Source: Cafeteria roenbergensis
Taxonomy: Eukaryota > Sar > Bigyra > Bicosoecida > Cafeteriaceae
NCBI GenBank assembly: GCA_008330645.1
Contig: VLTN01000003.1
Location: forward strand, 372,001 to 436,000
DNA: 64,000 bases
Reading direction: 5' to 3'
In this document: piece after piece, positions 18,701 through 31,385 of the stretch
Numbering within the stretch: position 1 is the stretch's first letter
How the letters are laid out: each line of letters starts with the position of its first letter
Translations under genes and position numbers: made by a program
The notes under the pieces: generated by a model
What the model saw: only the letters and a program-made list of their open reading frames with translations
What the model was told of the DNA's origin: nothing
The model's database searches: none

Positions 18701-21700
18701 TGTAGCCGTCCTGCATCCAGCGGACCCGCTCGAGAGATCGCGCGTAGCGGTCGTACACGGCCTGCGTTGTGTCCACCCGGAACCATGGCAGCTGGGCCTG
18801 CAGGCGGTTGTGCAAGGTGCGGGCGTCGGGCACCCCCCGGACCCTGATCCTGCCCACCGCGGGGGCGTCAAGGCCCTTGTCCGCGCCTGTGGTGTCCTGC
18901 CCGCGGGCGGCAACGATGGCCAAGGCCCTGGCCTTGTCCTCCGGGGAGAGGCGCGAGCGCGTGATGCCGACCCACAGGAGGGCCGCCAGGGGCGGGTTGA
19001 GCCAGGCAAGGTCCTCGAACTCCGCGCGGAGCTTCACCTCGTGGCGGGTCCCGTCGCCGCCGTCCTGCGTGCGCAGCCGGTACGTGCGAAGCAGCCTCAC
19101 GAGGTCCCACCCCTGCCCGCCCGACGACCCGGCGCCCTCGTCGGCAGTCTCCGCGATGGAGCCCGGACCCGCACCCGCCTCGGGGGAGATGTTCGCCGCA
19201 ACGCTGGCCATTTGCCTTGCCTGCTGGCGCTGCACGCTGCTGCCCAGCCCCGCCGCTGCCATCTCCGAGTCCACCACGCGCTCCCGGCGGATCCGCTCGA
19301 CTGCGGCAGCGGCGGCGCCGTTGTCGCCCTGGTCCATGCGATGCTCCTCGAGGGCGTCTTCCGCGTGCGTGGCGGTGGGCTGCGTGAAGAGCACGTCGTC
19401 GACGATGTCCGAGTACTTGCCCGCCTCGATGGCGTCCAGGTCCTTGCGGAGCGCCTCGACGTCGGCAGCTGACGACCCGCCGGTGCTCTCGAGCTTCACG
19501 AGCTGGTCGGCGGCCGCCTGCAGCGTGCGCTGGGCCAGCAGTCGCTCCACCGCATCCGACCACAGGTAGGGCACGCTCGGCCGGTCCTCGAGCCAGCGCC
19601 ACACAGCCGCGGGCGTCACTGCCTCGCCGATGGGCAACCCGAGCGAACGGGAGCCAGTCGCGCGCACGGCCAGGCGCTGGCCGCCGAGCAGCTCCGACGC
19701 GTAGGTCACGTTGAGGTTTTCAATCTCGTCCGGGCCGGGGGTGGGATGCCCGCCCTCGCCGTCCGCACTCGCGGGCAAACCGGGGGGCAGCGGCACGTTG
19801 ACGCTGGACTGCACCGGAACGTCATCTGCCTTCAAGGCGGACCCCGCCTTGCGGCCGAGAACCTGCCTGACGTCGCCCAGCGCCTTGGACACGCGGCTTT
19901 GCGCGTTCGGGGTGGTCATCGGCACGGCGTCGTCCACGTCGTCAATGTCAAAAGGACCGGGGGGCAGCGCAGGGGGCGTGGGAACGAGTACAGCACCGCC
20001 TGGGATGCCAGCGCTCACTCCTCCGGCGGCGGCGGCAGCGACGGAGGTCGCAGCCTCGGCATCGCCAGGGCCGGCCGCCTGGACGACAAAGTCTTCGTCA
20101 AACTGGTCGTCCGCTCCGGGCCCAATCCCGCCCGCCGGCAGCCTGCGACCAACGGCCACGGCAGCGTTGGCGGCGAGCGAGGAGCGCATCGCAACCGCCA
20201 CGGCCTTGGTTGCCGTCCAGCCCGAGTCCACAGCCGTGCCGCCGGCAAGCTCGCCGAACGTTTTGACCGCCTCCGCGTGCTTCTTGCCCCGACGGGCGGT
20301 GCGCGGTGTGGCCAGCTCAGGAGCGTGCTCGCTGAAATCGAGTACGGGAGGCTTGCGCGAGGGCACAATGGGCGCGGGCGGCTCCACCGCCAGGTTCACG
20401 CCCTCCTTGCGGTCCGTTGCGCTGGCGGTGACCACGCCGCCAAGTCCGCTGTCAGAGCCCCCCGCCCCAGCGGCGGACGCGGCGGCCGCCCCGCCCCCGA
20501 CGCCTGCAGCGGACGCGCCAGCGCTAGCGCCCCCTGCGCCGTCGGTCCCCGGCTCGTCCGCCGACGAAACGTCGCCGGCCTGAGCCTCCACCACTGGCGC
20601 CATGGGCAGCATCGTGAGGCCGACGAGCACCCAGCTGCGCTTGTCCCCGGCCTTGATGCTGGGAGTCCGGGCCCCCGCCTCGCTGGCTGCGGCGCGCTGC
20701 TCCGACTGGGCAACAAACCTCACGTGCTCGGGCGCCGGAGAGTCCTCCGTGACGAAGGCCTGCAGGCCTGTCAGGGCCGCGCCCGGCTCCTCCTCGTTCG
20801 CCGCGATGACCGAGTCAGGGGCGCTGGTGCTGACACCCACCTTTTCGGGAACGTACTCGCGATACACGTACACAGTGGCATCGGGGCAATAGCCAGGGGT
20901 TGCCGGGAGCCACACCGGCTCGGCATCGGCGAGCGCCTGGCTCAGCATGCGCTTGGCGGCCCACGCCACCGCCTCCATCTCAGCGGCTCTTTGGTGTGCC
21001 GTCTTCTTGGTTGCCTCGTGCCGCGCTGACACGGCCTCGGCCTGCCTCTTCATGGTAGCGGCAGCGTCGAACTCGTCCTCCTCAGCCAGGCGGAGGGGCC
21101 CAATGCGCAGAGTGTGGTGCTCCAGCGGGTCGATCACCTCGCGCAGCGTGCCTTCGTCCAGCTTGGGGACCGCGGGCAGGTCCGAGGTGCGTCTGCTCGC
21201 GGCGCGGGTCGCGGCGGCGGCGGCGGGGTCGAGGTCCTTGAGAACGGACACGCCAATGCGCGGGCGGCGAACGAGCCCGAGGCCCCACAACGCCTCCGCC
21301 AAAGCAAGGCGTGGGCCGCAGAGGAGCGGCACACCCTGGATGCCGCGCACGAAGCGAAGCAGCGCAACGTTCGGAACAACGCCCGAGCCGACGGACAAGT
21401 GCAAGTTGAACTGCGGAGACGATCGCATCAGGTTTGCCCGCTCAGGCTCGATGTCATCGCCGTCGAACTCCTCGGGCTGCGACCCAGCCGTGGCCCCCGC
21501 GCCAGTGTCGTCGGCGGTCTTTTTCGCATCGGCAAGCTCCTCTGCAGTCTTGTCAGGGTTGGCCCCGGCCTTGCTCTTGCGAGCGGGCTGCTTGCTCGCC
21601 CCAACTGCGGGCCCTCCCCCCAGCGACGGGTCGGTGTCAAGGTCGTGGCCTTCCAGCCCAGCAGCACCCGCCGCGCCGCCATCGTCGCCATCGTCCTCCT

Positions 21701-24700
21701 CCTCCTCCTCCTCCTCAAAGTCGTCGTCGTCATCGTCGTCTCCGCCTGCAGCCGCACCCTTTGCGCCCCTGGAGCCCTTCGAGAGCTGCTCGGTCCGCGG
21801 GATCGTGACGGAGCCCTCCACAGCGAAGGTCCGGACTCGGCGGGGGATCGGGCTCACGTCGTGGAGCACTGACGGGGCGCAAATGTACACCGGCATGGTG
21901 ACGCCAGAGCCGGAGGGGGGAGCGCTTGCCCGGCCTGGCCTGGCCGGCTCGATTTGTGGCAGAACGAGCGACCCTGCGAGACCTCTCACTTCCCGCTTGG
22001 CAGCTTCATACAGAAGCTCGCGGCGCCGCGACACGGCCTCCCATCGCTCCAGCAGCCCGGTGCGGCGGGACCCCTTCACGACGGGCTCGGGCTCGGGTTC
22101 GGGCTCCTCCTCCGGCTTGTCGTGCTCCGCCATCCACTGCCGGAGCCGCTCCTCCACGCGCCGAGCGGCTTCTTCGCGCTCTCGCCTTGCTTGCTCGGCA
22201 GCGTTGAGCGCAGCCTGCTCTGCCGCCCTGTCTCCTTCGGTGTCCTCCTCGGGCGGCAGCTCGTCTTCCGTGTCGAACGCCGGGTCCATGGCCTCGTCCT
22301 CAGTGTCCGTTGACTCTGCAAAGTAATAGTCGCGCTCTTGCTCGGCGGCCTCGCGGGCCACGAGCTCCCTCTCGGCCTGGAACGGGTCCTCGTCAGCCGC
22401 AGCTGCGGCCGCAGCAGAGGCGGCGCTTGCGACGGCGGCTGGCTTGGTGATGTCCACGCGGTCGCTGTCCTCGGAAGAAGGCTTCGGGCTCGCGAGCTGG
22501 TCTGCTGACCCCTGCCCAGTGGTCTGTGCCACGGAGCTTGATCCGCCGCTTGTCTGGGAATCGCCCTCTGCCCCTGGCCCCGCCGCACCGTGCTTGCCCT
22601 TGCCCTTGGCCTGGGGGATGCTGCTCGAGCGGCCGCCGAGCCCGTCGGACTGGCCGAAGCACGGGACCTGGTCCAGCGGCTGGGCCCCCGCCTTGATCCA
22701 CTCGGCTGGGTCAACCTGGGCCTTGATCCAGGCCCCGTTGCCGAGCGTCGCGGCCGCGAGGTCGGGCAGCTCGATCACGATGCGGTACCTCGGGGCGTCC
22801 GCGTCGTTGATGGTCGAGTGGTTCACGCGGGAGTGCACCAGCAGCGAGCGCAGCCCGAGGGCCGAAATGTCCAGGCGGTAGGGCCGCAGCATCGGAAGCC
22901 ACGGCTGAGCCTGCCGCGCCAGCCGGAGGGCTGTCGACTGCCTCAGCACCCCGCGGCGCTGCGCGTGGCCAAGCAGCCTCACGAATGTGGCCTTGCGAAT
23001 GTCGTCGGGGTTGGTCCCCTCGGTGGACTTCCAGCTGGGCATGGGCGAGTAGAGGGTCCCGGGGCGCGACGAGGCCGCCACAGCGTCGACCAGCAAGGCC
23101 TGCGCGTCGTGCCACTGCCGGGTGACTCGCCAGTCGTACGTCAGCCAGCACAGCAGCTCGCCTGCGTGCGGCTGCGCCATGCGACGGACGGACTGGACGG
23201 GAACGCCGTGCGCCGTGGTGGCGGTCAGGGGTGCCCAGCGGGGCTTGGACGACAAGATGACGTCCGAGGACCGCACCTCCGCCACGACGCGGATGTCGTC
23301 GGAGTCCACCGCGTCGGTGGACCCCATGACGACGCGCAGGCGAATGCCCGCCGGCAGGGGCACGAGCCGGTGCGCTTGCATGTCGGTGAGGCCCTGGTCC
23401 AGTGCGGCCCGGCGAATGGACACCGAGTGCAGGCGGGACTTGAGGCGGTCCACACGGGCGCGGAGCAGCTTCTCGCGGGCAGCCTCGAGCTCCTCGCCGC
23501 GAGTGAAGGCGGCCGCTTGTGCCTTGGCTGCCTTGGTCGCCTCGTCCTCGCTCACGTGGGAGGCTGCGCCCGAGGCTCCCGTCTCCACGTCGGAGCGCAA
23601 GCTGCGGGACACGGAGCCCCCCACGGCGCCGATAAGGGCTTCGAGGCCTCGCAGCTCCGCCTCGTGGTCCTCGCTCTGCTGGTGGGACTCGGCCACCTCG
23701 GGGGCGTCAGCGAAGCGGACCCCCTTGCTGCGGCCGCCCGACGACGCGGCGGACTTGGAGCCCGGCCCGGGACTGCGGAGACGCGCGCTAAGGTCGCCAG
23801 GGGGACCCGGGTCCTCGCCCTTGGACTCCTCCTCGGGGTCCCCAATCCCGTCCAGCCCGTGCTTTCCGCCCTTTCCCGAGGCGTCGCCCAGCCTGATGAC
23901 AAGCGGTGGCCGGGGGGCGCTCCTCGGCACGGGGTCGCCAACAGCGGCGTCGTCGGCGAGGCCGGAGTGGGCCGCACCCGCGCCAAGGGCAGCATCGTCC
24001 TTCGCTCCGCCCTGCGAGCCAGCGGCCGATGCCCCTGCCGCTGATGCGCCAGCGGCGGCCCCGCCCGGCTTGGCCGCACGCGCCTTTTCCGAGTTGGAGG
24101 CCACAACGGCCTTGGCCAGCTTGGAGAGCGCCCGGGCCTCGTCCGCCTGGCGGCTCTTGACTGCCAGGCGGAGCTCCGACTCGGACACGTCCAGCTGCTG
24201 CCGAAGGCGGCGCTCCTCGAGGACGAGGCGGCGGACGCGGCGCAGGATGCGCAGGAGCAGGCCAGAGACCGCCTCCGTGGGGATGAACACGGGGAGGAGG
24301 AAGGACGAGTACCACACTGGCGACGGGCCGATGGACGGCTCCGCCTGCGTGCGGACAGGGCGGGTGTGGTCCGAGAGCACCTCAACGAACATGCCCCCCT
24401 TGAGTGCCACCATGCGCTGCAGCTCCTCGGCCGCGGAGCGCGGGGCGCCGGCCTCGGCGCCGTCGCCGCCGGCCGCCGCGGCTGCTCCGGCGCCGCGCTG
24501 GCGCTTGCGAAACTGCCGAGCCGCGCGCTTCGCCTCGGCTGCGGAGATGGGCGTGGCAAAGCGCTCGGCGATGACCCGCGGCTGCACCGGCAGCCCCCTC
24601 GCCTGGTACACCACCACGGCAAGCTCCTGGAACTGGGAGTCGAGCACGGCCCGGGGGTCCCACTCGAACCGGGGGTCCGGCAGGCCGTCCGCAATGCCGA

Positions 24701-27672
24701 CGTCCGCGTCGAGCGTGGGCGAGCGGAGCGCGGCCTTGATGCGCTCCTCGCTCTTGCCGTCGGCCGCGAAGCTCTCCTGCACGTGCTTGATCTCCTGCGT
24801 CAGGAGGGTGCTCACCATGATGCGGTGCGCCTCCGTGGCCGGGTCGATCTGGGTGGGCCGCGGCATGCTTGGCAGAGCCACAGCTCCGGAGGTGGTGGTG
24901 ATGGAGGTCTTTTGCACGATGGCGATCTGGAGCTCGATGCGGCCGACGATGTCGTCGCTGGCCTCTGCCAGCGCGTCATCAAACGACACAGCCTCGGCCC
25001 CGGCGCCGGCGGACCCCGAACCCTGCCGCGCAGAGCCAGACTCCGAGGCAGCGTTGGCAACGGCGTGCTGCGACGCCGCAGCTTGCAGCCTTGCCCGCCA
25101 CGCCCTGATCTGCCGGTCGCGCGAGGGCCGCACCGGGCGGTGGAGGTCCACCCACAAGGGCAGGATTCTCGGCGCCGTGGAGGGATTTTCGTCCACCGGG
25201 CGGCAGATGTCGCGCGCCGGGATGCGCGCGAAGCCCACGTGGCGGCGGCCGTGGGGGAAGCTGTGGGCGTAGACGTTGACGAGCACGTCGGGCACCTGGT
25301 CCTGGATGAAGCTCTGGCCGCCAGCTGCGGCGAGCGCTCGAGCCGCGGACGCCTCCGCCATCCCGTCGCCCTTGTCCCCGACCCCAGCGTCGTCGTTCGC
25401 GCCCAGGAGCATTGGGGTGAGGTCGCGGGTGATGAGCGTGTGGTCGGGAAGGGCGTCGTACGGGTCCTCGGCGTTCTCGGCGTCCTCGCTCCGCTTGATG
25501 CGAGCGGCGAGCTCTCGGTCGGCCTCTGCCCCTGCCCGCCAGTCGACGGGCCCAGACGCTGCGGCAGCGGCCGCGGTGTCCGAGGCGCTGAGAATCGCGG
25601 AGCTGGCGCGCGCGCCGAACTCGGGGCCCATCACGTCCTGGTCAGCCTCCGAGGGCGGGATGGGGACGATGGTCGGCCCAAAGTCATCCGTGGGCTCCTC
25701 CGCGTCGTCCACGATCTTCTTGAGGGCCTGGCGCGTCGAGGGGTCGAGCAGCATGACTCCTCGGACTTTCAAGTGCTTCTGCTTGCGAACGATTCGCTTC
25801 AGCTTGTTCAGAGTCTTGGCCGAAAAGTACTTGCTCAGCTGCTTCTCCAGCGACACCGGAAAGTCGCGGACCTCGCCGTCGGCGCCGAAGAGCAGACCGC
25901 CCACCAGCGTGTCGTGGATGTCGCGCAGGATGAGCTTCTTTCGAACGGCCTCCACTTCGCGCTCTGTGGCGCCCTCCCTGATGAACGCCTTGCCCTCGGC
26001 GCCCGGGAGGGTGGATGCCCCGGCAGCCGCTGCTGCAGCCTGCGACGCGTCGTCGGTCCGGAAGCCAATGCGAACCGCCATCATGCGCTTCCGAATCTTG
26101 TCGAGGCTCTCCGCGCGAGCCTGCTGCTGCATCTTGGTGAGCGGCTGGGTGAACCAGACGACGGGGCTGCCGTGCCGGTTGCGCTCTGCCGGGGGCGCGT
26201 AGGCTGTGACGTGGCGGAGAGGGCCAAAGGTGACTTCGACGCTCAGCGAGCCGAAGAGGCCCGGGTCGATGCCCTCCACGCGCAGCACGCGCAGAGGAAG
26301 GATGCTGACCACGGTCTCGGGGGACGGCGGCACGGGCCGGAGGGGCTCCACCTTGATGCTGGCGGTCGAGGCGCGGCGGGCCGAGAGCCCGATCAGGAGG
26401 CGGCCAAGGAAGGCAGAGGCGAGGGGCACACCCGGGTCGTGGAAGGGGTTGAGGAGCTCGCCGAACGTGTTGCCCGCCGTGGTGCCGGTGTCCAGGGGTG
26501 GGCCGTAAAGGTTCACCCAGTGGGGCGGCCGCGCCTCCCGGCTGATGTCGGTGAGCGACACCACGTGCGACGCGATCAGCTGGTCGGACCCGAACCCTCC
26601 GAGGGAGTGCCACAGCTCGATGGAGATGCGGTCGCTGTGGCCCACGTCGAACACAGGCAGGCGCAGGCTCGTCTGGAACGGGGGCGAGGAGGAGTGCCAC
26701 ACGGGCCGCGTCGCCACGGCGGTGGCGCCGAAGCGCAGAACCACAAAGGCGTTCATGTCGCCGCCGGTTCCGGACGAGCCGTAGCGCTCTCCGGGGCGCG
26801 CCAGGAACTCGCCGCGCACCACGTTGCACGTGACGTCGTACACTGGCGGAAGGACCTCGGGCGGCGCGGACTCGGGCATGTTCACGCTGCCGCCGCTGAT
26901 GCGGTCGGTGCCCGAGGCCGAGCCGGGCGCCATGAGCAGGGCTGCGGCGGCGTCGCCCGGGCGGAGCACGGTGATGGTGACCCGGACCAGGCCCGTGGGC
27001 CGGGGGTCCTCATCGTGCATGAGCGGAACCCACTCGTCCAGGATCTGGTTCGGGTACTCGGACTGGTCGGCTACGGCGCGGAGGCCGATGGCCGCGTACC
27101 CGATGCGGTCGTGGCGGGTGAAGATGTTGGCCGAGCGCACATCAAGGATGATCTGCGCGCGGTCGAACTGCGCCTGGGTGAGGAAGAGCTCGGAGAAAAT
27201 GTGGCTTTGGTTCCAGAGCACCCGGGACGACTCCCGCGACACGCCCGTTTTCCGGGTCTGGTCGTACACGGAAATTGTCGCATAAGGCGACGGGAGCTTG
27301 TCCTTCCCGCTGCGAAACGGCAGGGGCGATCATGCGGGGCGTGCAAAGGCAACAGGTTGCGGGAGCGCAGCGCGGCCCACCGGCAGCCTGCCCAGACGTC
27401 CAGCCGCCGCGCCGGCGCCGGCCGGCATGGCGCATGCACATCCGCAACACCGCGGGAAGGCCATGTGGCAGCCTGGCCGCCCCAATGGGCCGCCAACCGA
27501 GGGGCCCAGCCTCGCGAGAGCAGAGTGGCCAACAGTCAGCGCAGCAGGGGAGGCAAGGCCCGCCCGGCCGGCCTCGCAGCCAAAGCCATGCCATCCGCAC
27601 GACAGCGGCTCACGGAATGCGCAGGCTGACCGCCTCGAACAGATGCACCGTCACGCGGTAGGGGCTGGCCAT
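15765..27672 (-). CDS. Giant ferlin-family multi-C2 membrane protein
   Basis: Exon 1 27614..27672 (MASPYRVTVHLFEAVSLRIP) joins the 11.5-kb exon 2 15765..27309 across a 303-bp GTGAGC...GCAG intron in phase 2, giving 3867 residues. Ferlins are calcium- and lipid-binding tail-anchored proteins of membrane fusion and repair; human members are about 2000 residues. C2A plus the FerI-like segment spans about 1-140 (LPSPYATISVYDQTRKTGV, then EWVPLMHD and VTITVLRPGD). The next C2, about 175-345, has the ferlin signature HWVNLYGPP and LGRLLIGL. More diverged C2-like units follow. The last C2, about 3642-3807, has FELRVVVWS, QQTETHP and LELNWRMKFSL (family FNWRFvF). A transmembrane helix at about 3844-3863 leaves a short tail. 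Between are Ala/Lys/Glu-rich linkers and an acidic run of Asp then Glu near 1870-1895. Calcium-binding Asp residues are not obvious in many units. Confidence 0.85.
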
Positions 27673-28106
27673 CGATGCCCGCGAGGCGGCTCAGGCTCTG
27701 CCTGAAAAAGGTCCTCCGATCTCGGGCCGGTTTGGATCCTGGGCGCAGAGGGACGAGCCGATGGCAGGAAGCACAGGGACGAGCGCTGGCCCTCGCTCTG
27801 GGCTGAGGACTCCGAGCCGCGCAGTCCACGGGTGCGGCTGCGGCTGGTCAATCGCGGCAGCGACGGCAAGCAGAGCCGAGTGCTGCGGCCCGGCGCCGGC
27901 AGCAACTGCGGCCGCGCGCGAGCGCCACCCCGGCCAGCGAGCCGGAGCGAGCGCTCGCATTGTGTCTCTAGGCCGCGCACGCTTCGCCAGGCGCGCTTGA
28001 AGCCCGCCGAGAGCAAGCCCCCGCTCGGCCTGCCGAGGGGTCTTCACGTGCCGCCCGGTGTGTGCCGGCGCAAGAGAGCGGCGGGAGGGCGCCGGACTTG
28101 AGGGCG
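27673..28106. promoter_or_regulatory. Divergent promoter region ferlin/Obg
   Basis: 434 bp between opposed start codons. GC-rich, with no repeat or clear core-promoter element seen. Confidence 0.55.
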
Positions 28107-29878
28107 ATGCAAGCGACTGCGCTGCGCCGCACATTGCGGGTGGGCCTCGCCGCACGAGGCTGTGCCAAGCGGTGCGGGTCCGGGTTCACCGGCGGCGCGA
28201 CCACGGGAGGCTTCACTGATCGTGTGCGGGTTCAGGTCAGCGGCGGCCGCGGAGGCCTTGGCGTGGTGGCATTCGAGAGTGAGTGCGATCCCCGTGCTGG
28301 AAAGCGATGCCGCCCCGCGTGGTTCCCCGTTGCCGACGCGGCCTCGCCACGGCACGAGCTGCCCGCCGCGCTCCGCTCTGCGCTGCCCCCCATTCGCCGG
28401 TGCCCCCATCCCCCCCTCTTCTTGAGGCCTGCGCAGCCGTGGACGTTGGCAAGAAGAAGCCCTCTGGCGGCATGGGCGGAATCGGCGGGAACGTCGTGAT
28501 CCGCGCCACGGACTCTGTGAGCGAGCTGCGGTTCTCGCGATACGTGCTCCACGGCGCGGACGGGGGCGACGCCAGCGGCAACGGCAAGAACGGCCGCAGG
28601 GGGCGCGACAAGATCGTCAACGTCCCCTGCGGGACGGTCGTGAAGGAGGTCGAGCGCACGTTCCTGTTCGAGGACGAGCCCGATGAGCCCGAGGACGCTG
28701 ACATTGCCCTGTCAGCCGGCCTCACGCCTCAGGAGCGGGAGGAGCTGGGGCTGGCCCCTCCAGGAGGCGGCGCGGCCTCCGACGAGGACGGCGCTTCCCA
28801 GGGGCTGGTCCACCGCAAGCGCTCCGGTGAGCGCTTCAGAGAGCGCATCCGAGTTCTCGCCGACCTCGTGGATGACGGCCAGCGGCTCGTTGTGGCCCGT
28901 GGCGGCGCCCCGGGGCTCGGGAACCGGCACATGGGGCGGGAGCAAGCAAGCAGCGAGGAGACGCGGGCCCGCTCGCACATTGCTGGCTCGCCGGGGCAGA
29001 CGCGGTTTCTGGAGCTGGAGCTTCGAGCCCTCGCCGACGTCGGGCTGGTCGGCTTCCCCAACGCGGGCAAGAGCTCCCTCCTCCGAATCCTGTCCAAGGC
29101 CCGGCCCAAGGTGGCGTCGTACGCATTCACCACGCTGCAGCCAGTCATCGGCACGGCGCGCTTCGACGACGGCGCCGCGCTTCGGATCGCCGACATCCCA
29201 GGGCTCATCAGCGGGGCCCACGCAAACAGGGGTCTCGGCCACGAGTTCCTCCGCCACGTGCAGCGCACCAGCGTGCTGGTCTACGTGGTGGATGCGGCCG
29301 GCGCGAGGGCCTCGGCAATGAGAGACGCGTTTGCCCCCGAGCGCGCGGCGCGCATCGCCCGCCGCAGGGCCGAGCAAGCCGGCCTCTCTGAGCAGCTCGC
29401 CGCCATGCTGGAGGAACAGGCCTCCCTGGCTGCCCTGGGCTCGGGGGCGGACGGGCTACGGGCAGGCGCGGGTTCGTGGATCGCGTCGACCCCTCTGGCC
29501 GCAGCACACTCGCCTGCGGAGCGCGCCGTGGCGGACGCCGTCGCCTCGGAGGTGGACGCGGAGATGATCGCCGAGGGCTTGCTGGCCCCCCCCGCCGCAA
29601 CGTTTCCTCCCGCTGAGAAGGAGCCGACTGGCGCGAGCGACCCCGTGAGCGACCTCCGAGCCCTGCAGGCTGAGATTCAGGCCTACGACCCGGGAATGGC
29701 AGCGCGCCCTGCGCTGGTGGTTGCCAACAAGTGCGACCTTCCCGGCGCCGCGGAGGGCGTGGCGGCGCTGCGCCAGGCCACGTCGCTGCCGGTGATCGAG
29801 ACGTCCGCCCGCAACAACGCCGGCGGCGAGCTGCTGGCTCAGTCCCTGCGCTTCCTGGTGCGCCGCGGCCCGACCTGA
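28107..29878 (+). CDS. MTG2: Obg-family GTPase, probably mitochondrial (MTG2/GTPBP5 type)
   Basis: Exon 1 28107..28278 and exon 2 28437..29878 join in phase 1 across a 158-bp intron, giving 537 residues. Obg GTPases help mature the large ribosomal subunit. The N-terminus MQATALRRTLRVGLAARG is Arg-rich without acids, as in a mitochondrial presequence. The Gly-rich Obg fold follows (FTDRVRVQVSGGRGGLGVV; GGMGGIGGNVV; IVNVPCGTVVKE), interrupted near 140-195 by an acidic insertion not typical of bacterial Obg. The G domain has GFPNAGKSS (G1), YAFTTLQP (G2), DIPGLI (G3), NKCDL (G4) and ETSA (G5). An insertion of about 110 residues lies between G3 and G4. The start is the first Met that leaves a targeting-like leader. 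Confidence 0.93.
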
Positions 29879-30321
29879 GTGCCGTGCCTCGCCTGGCAGC
29901 ACGGGGGGCGCTTCGTGCGGGACGGGGCTTGGGGCAGGGGTTGTGCGCGCGTGGCTGTGGCCGCCTCAGCGTTCGCGCATGCGGCGGGGCTGCCGCGGCG
30001 GCTTGCAGAGGCACCGCCGCCGGGCGTGGGTGCGGAGCGAGCAAGTAGGTGCGTTGTGCTGCGCTGGGCTGTGCGGGAGAGGACGCTGGGCTGTGCGGGA
30101 GAGGACGCTGGGGGGTGCTTTCCCTGCGTCGTGTGGCGCGTGTATCGGCGACTGGCAACGAGGCCCCACGAATCTTGATCAGGCGTTGGGCGCTCCAGTG
30201 CGAGCGCCTTCACTCGCATGCGCCACGAAGCAGCGGCCCGCGCCCGCTCAGTGACGGCCAGTCCGCGCCTGCACCCTCTCGCTGCGCGACCAGGGCGCAC
30301 CCAGCGCTGCCTGGCGCTCGG
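29879..30321. other. Convergent intergenic region Obg/ankyrin gene
   Basis: 3' ends of two converging genes. Contains a two-copy 22-bp direct repeat (30063..30106). CGTGTGGCGCGTGTATCGG near 30130 is GU-rich in the Obg sense. No gene seen. Confidence 0.6.
30063..30106. repeat. 22-bp direct repeat, two perfect copies
   Basis: The unit GCTGGGCTGTGCGGGAGAGG plus AC occurs twice in tandem at 30063..30084 and 30085..30106, followed by a partial third start. Confidence 0.9.
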
Positions 30322-31385
30322 TCAGCCCCGCCCGCGGGAGGAGGCGGCAGGCCCGGCTGCTCGAGCCTCGTCGCCCGCAGCTGCAGCCGCGCTGCTGGAG
30401 GCCCCCTCGGAGGCCTCTGCGCTGTCAGCGGCCTCCTTCCCCGCCTGCTGCTCGCGGTGCTGTTGCAGCGCCTTGGTCGCCATGGCCCATGCCCCCTCGT
30501 CCACGAGCTTGAGTACGTCGAAGTGGCCGTACCAGTCGGCCAGCTCGGCGGCAGTGTGCGAGAGCTTGTTCTTGGCGTCGCGGGATGCCCCGCAGGCAAG
30601 CAGGAAAGCGGCAATGTCCGCCCTGTTGTGTTCCGCCGCGAACATGAGCGGCGTGTACTCGCTGTCGTCCATCACGTCGAGCGCTGGGGCTCCCCATCGC
30701 CGCACGATGCTCTTCACCACGTCAAGCGACGACCCGATGCAGGCCCAGTGCAACGGGCTGCGGCCCACAAGCTGCGAGGCAGGGCAGGCGAACCGGGGTC
30801 GCGGGTGCACTGGTGGCCGCGCGCCATCGCCCCCCTGGCGCGTCCCAGGCGCCGTGTCACTCTGCCGACGAAATCACGCGCTGGGCGATGCGCGCCGGGC
30901 GCTCACGTCGCGTGCAGTCACGTCGGCTCCGTTGTCGATCAGGAGCATGGTCGCGCCGTCCGCCCCGGCCTTGCACGCAATGTGGAGCGGTGTGAGCTTG
31001 CGCTCGGACTGCGGATGCGACATGAAGCGGCCCCAAAAGCAGCGCAGTCGTCGAAGCGAGGCCTGGGTGCGCGCTCAAGCCTGCGCCGGACCAGGGCATC
31101 CCAGCGCGGGCTCACCATGCTCGAGTTCACGTCCACGCCGAACTCCTCAATCAGAATGCGGACGAGCTCCGTCGCCTGCGGGTTGTCGCACGCCAGCATC
31201 AGTGGCGTATGATCGCGCCCGGTGTCCACAACACTGTTCAAGTCGAAGCCCTTGTGCCTCTCCATGAACTTGCGGAAGTCGTGGACATCGCCGTTGAGGC
31301 AGATGAACCGCAAATGCCGCAGCGTTGCGGGGTCTGCAGCGGGAGCAGCGGGCCGCCCCGGGGCGGCGGCTGCCGTGTCGGCCAT
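30322..31385 (-). CDS. Ankyrin-repeat protein
   Basis: Exons 31116..31385, 30907..31008 and 30322..30771 join in phase 0 at both introns (107 and 135 bp; donors GTGAGC) to give 273 residues. Repeats are clear: DHTPLMLACDNPQATELVRI near 58, LTPLHIACKAGADGATMLL near 95, GRSPLHWACIGSSLDVVKSI near 127 and YTPLMFAAEHNRADIAAFLL near 162, with a last degenerate one (SHTAAELADWYGHFDVLKLV). Each fits the TPLHxAA helix-turn-helix consensus. A Gln/Lys then Ala/Ser/Glu-rich tail follows. The middle exon encodes exactly one repeat, supporting the splice model. Ankyrin proteins of this size are generic binding scaffolds, and no partner can be assigned. Confidence 0.85.
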
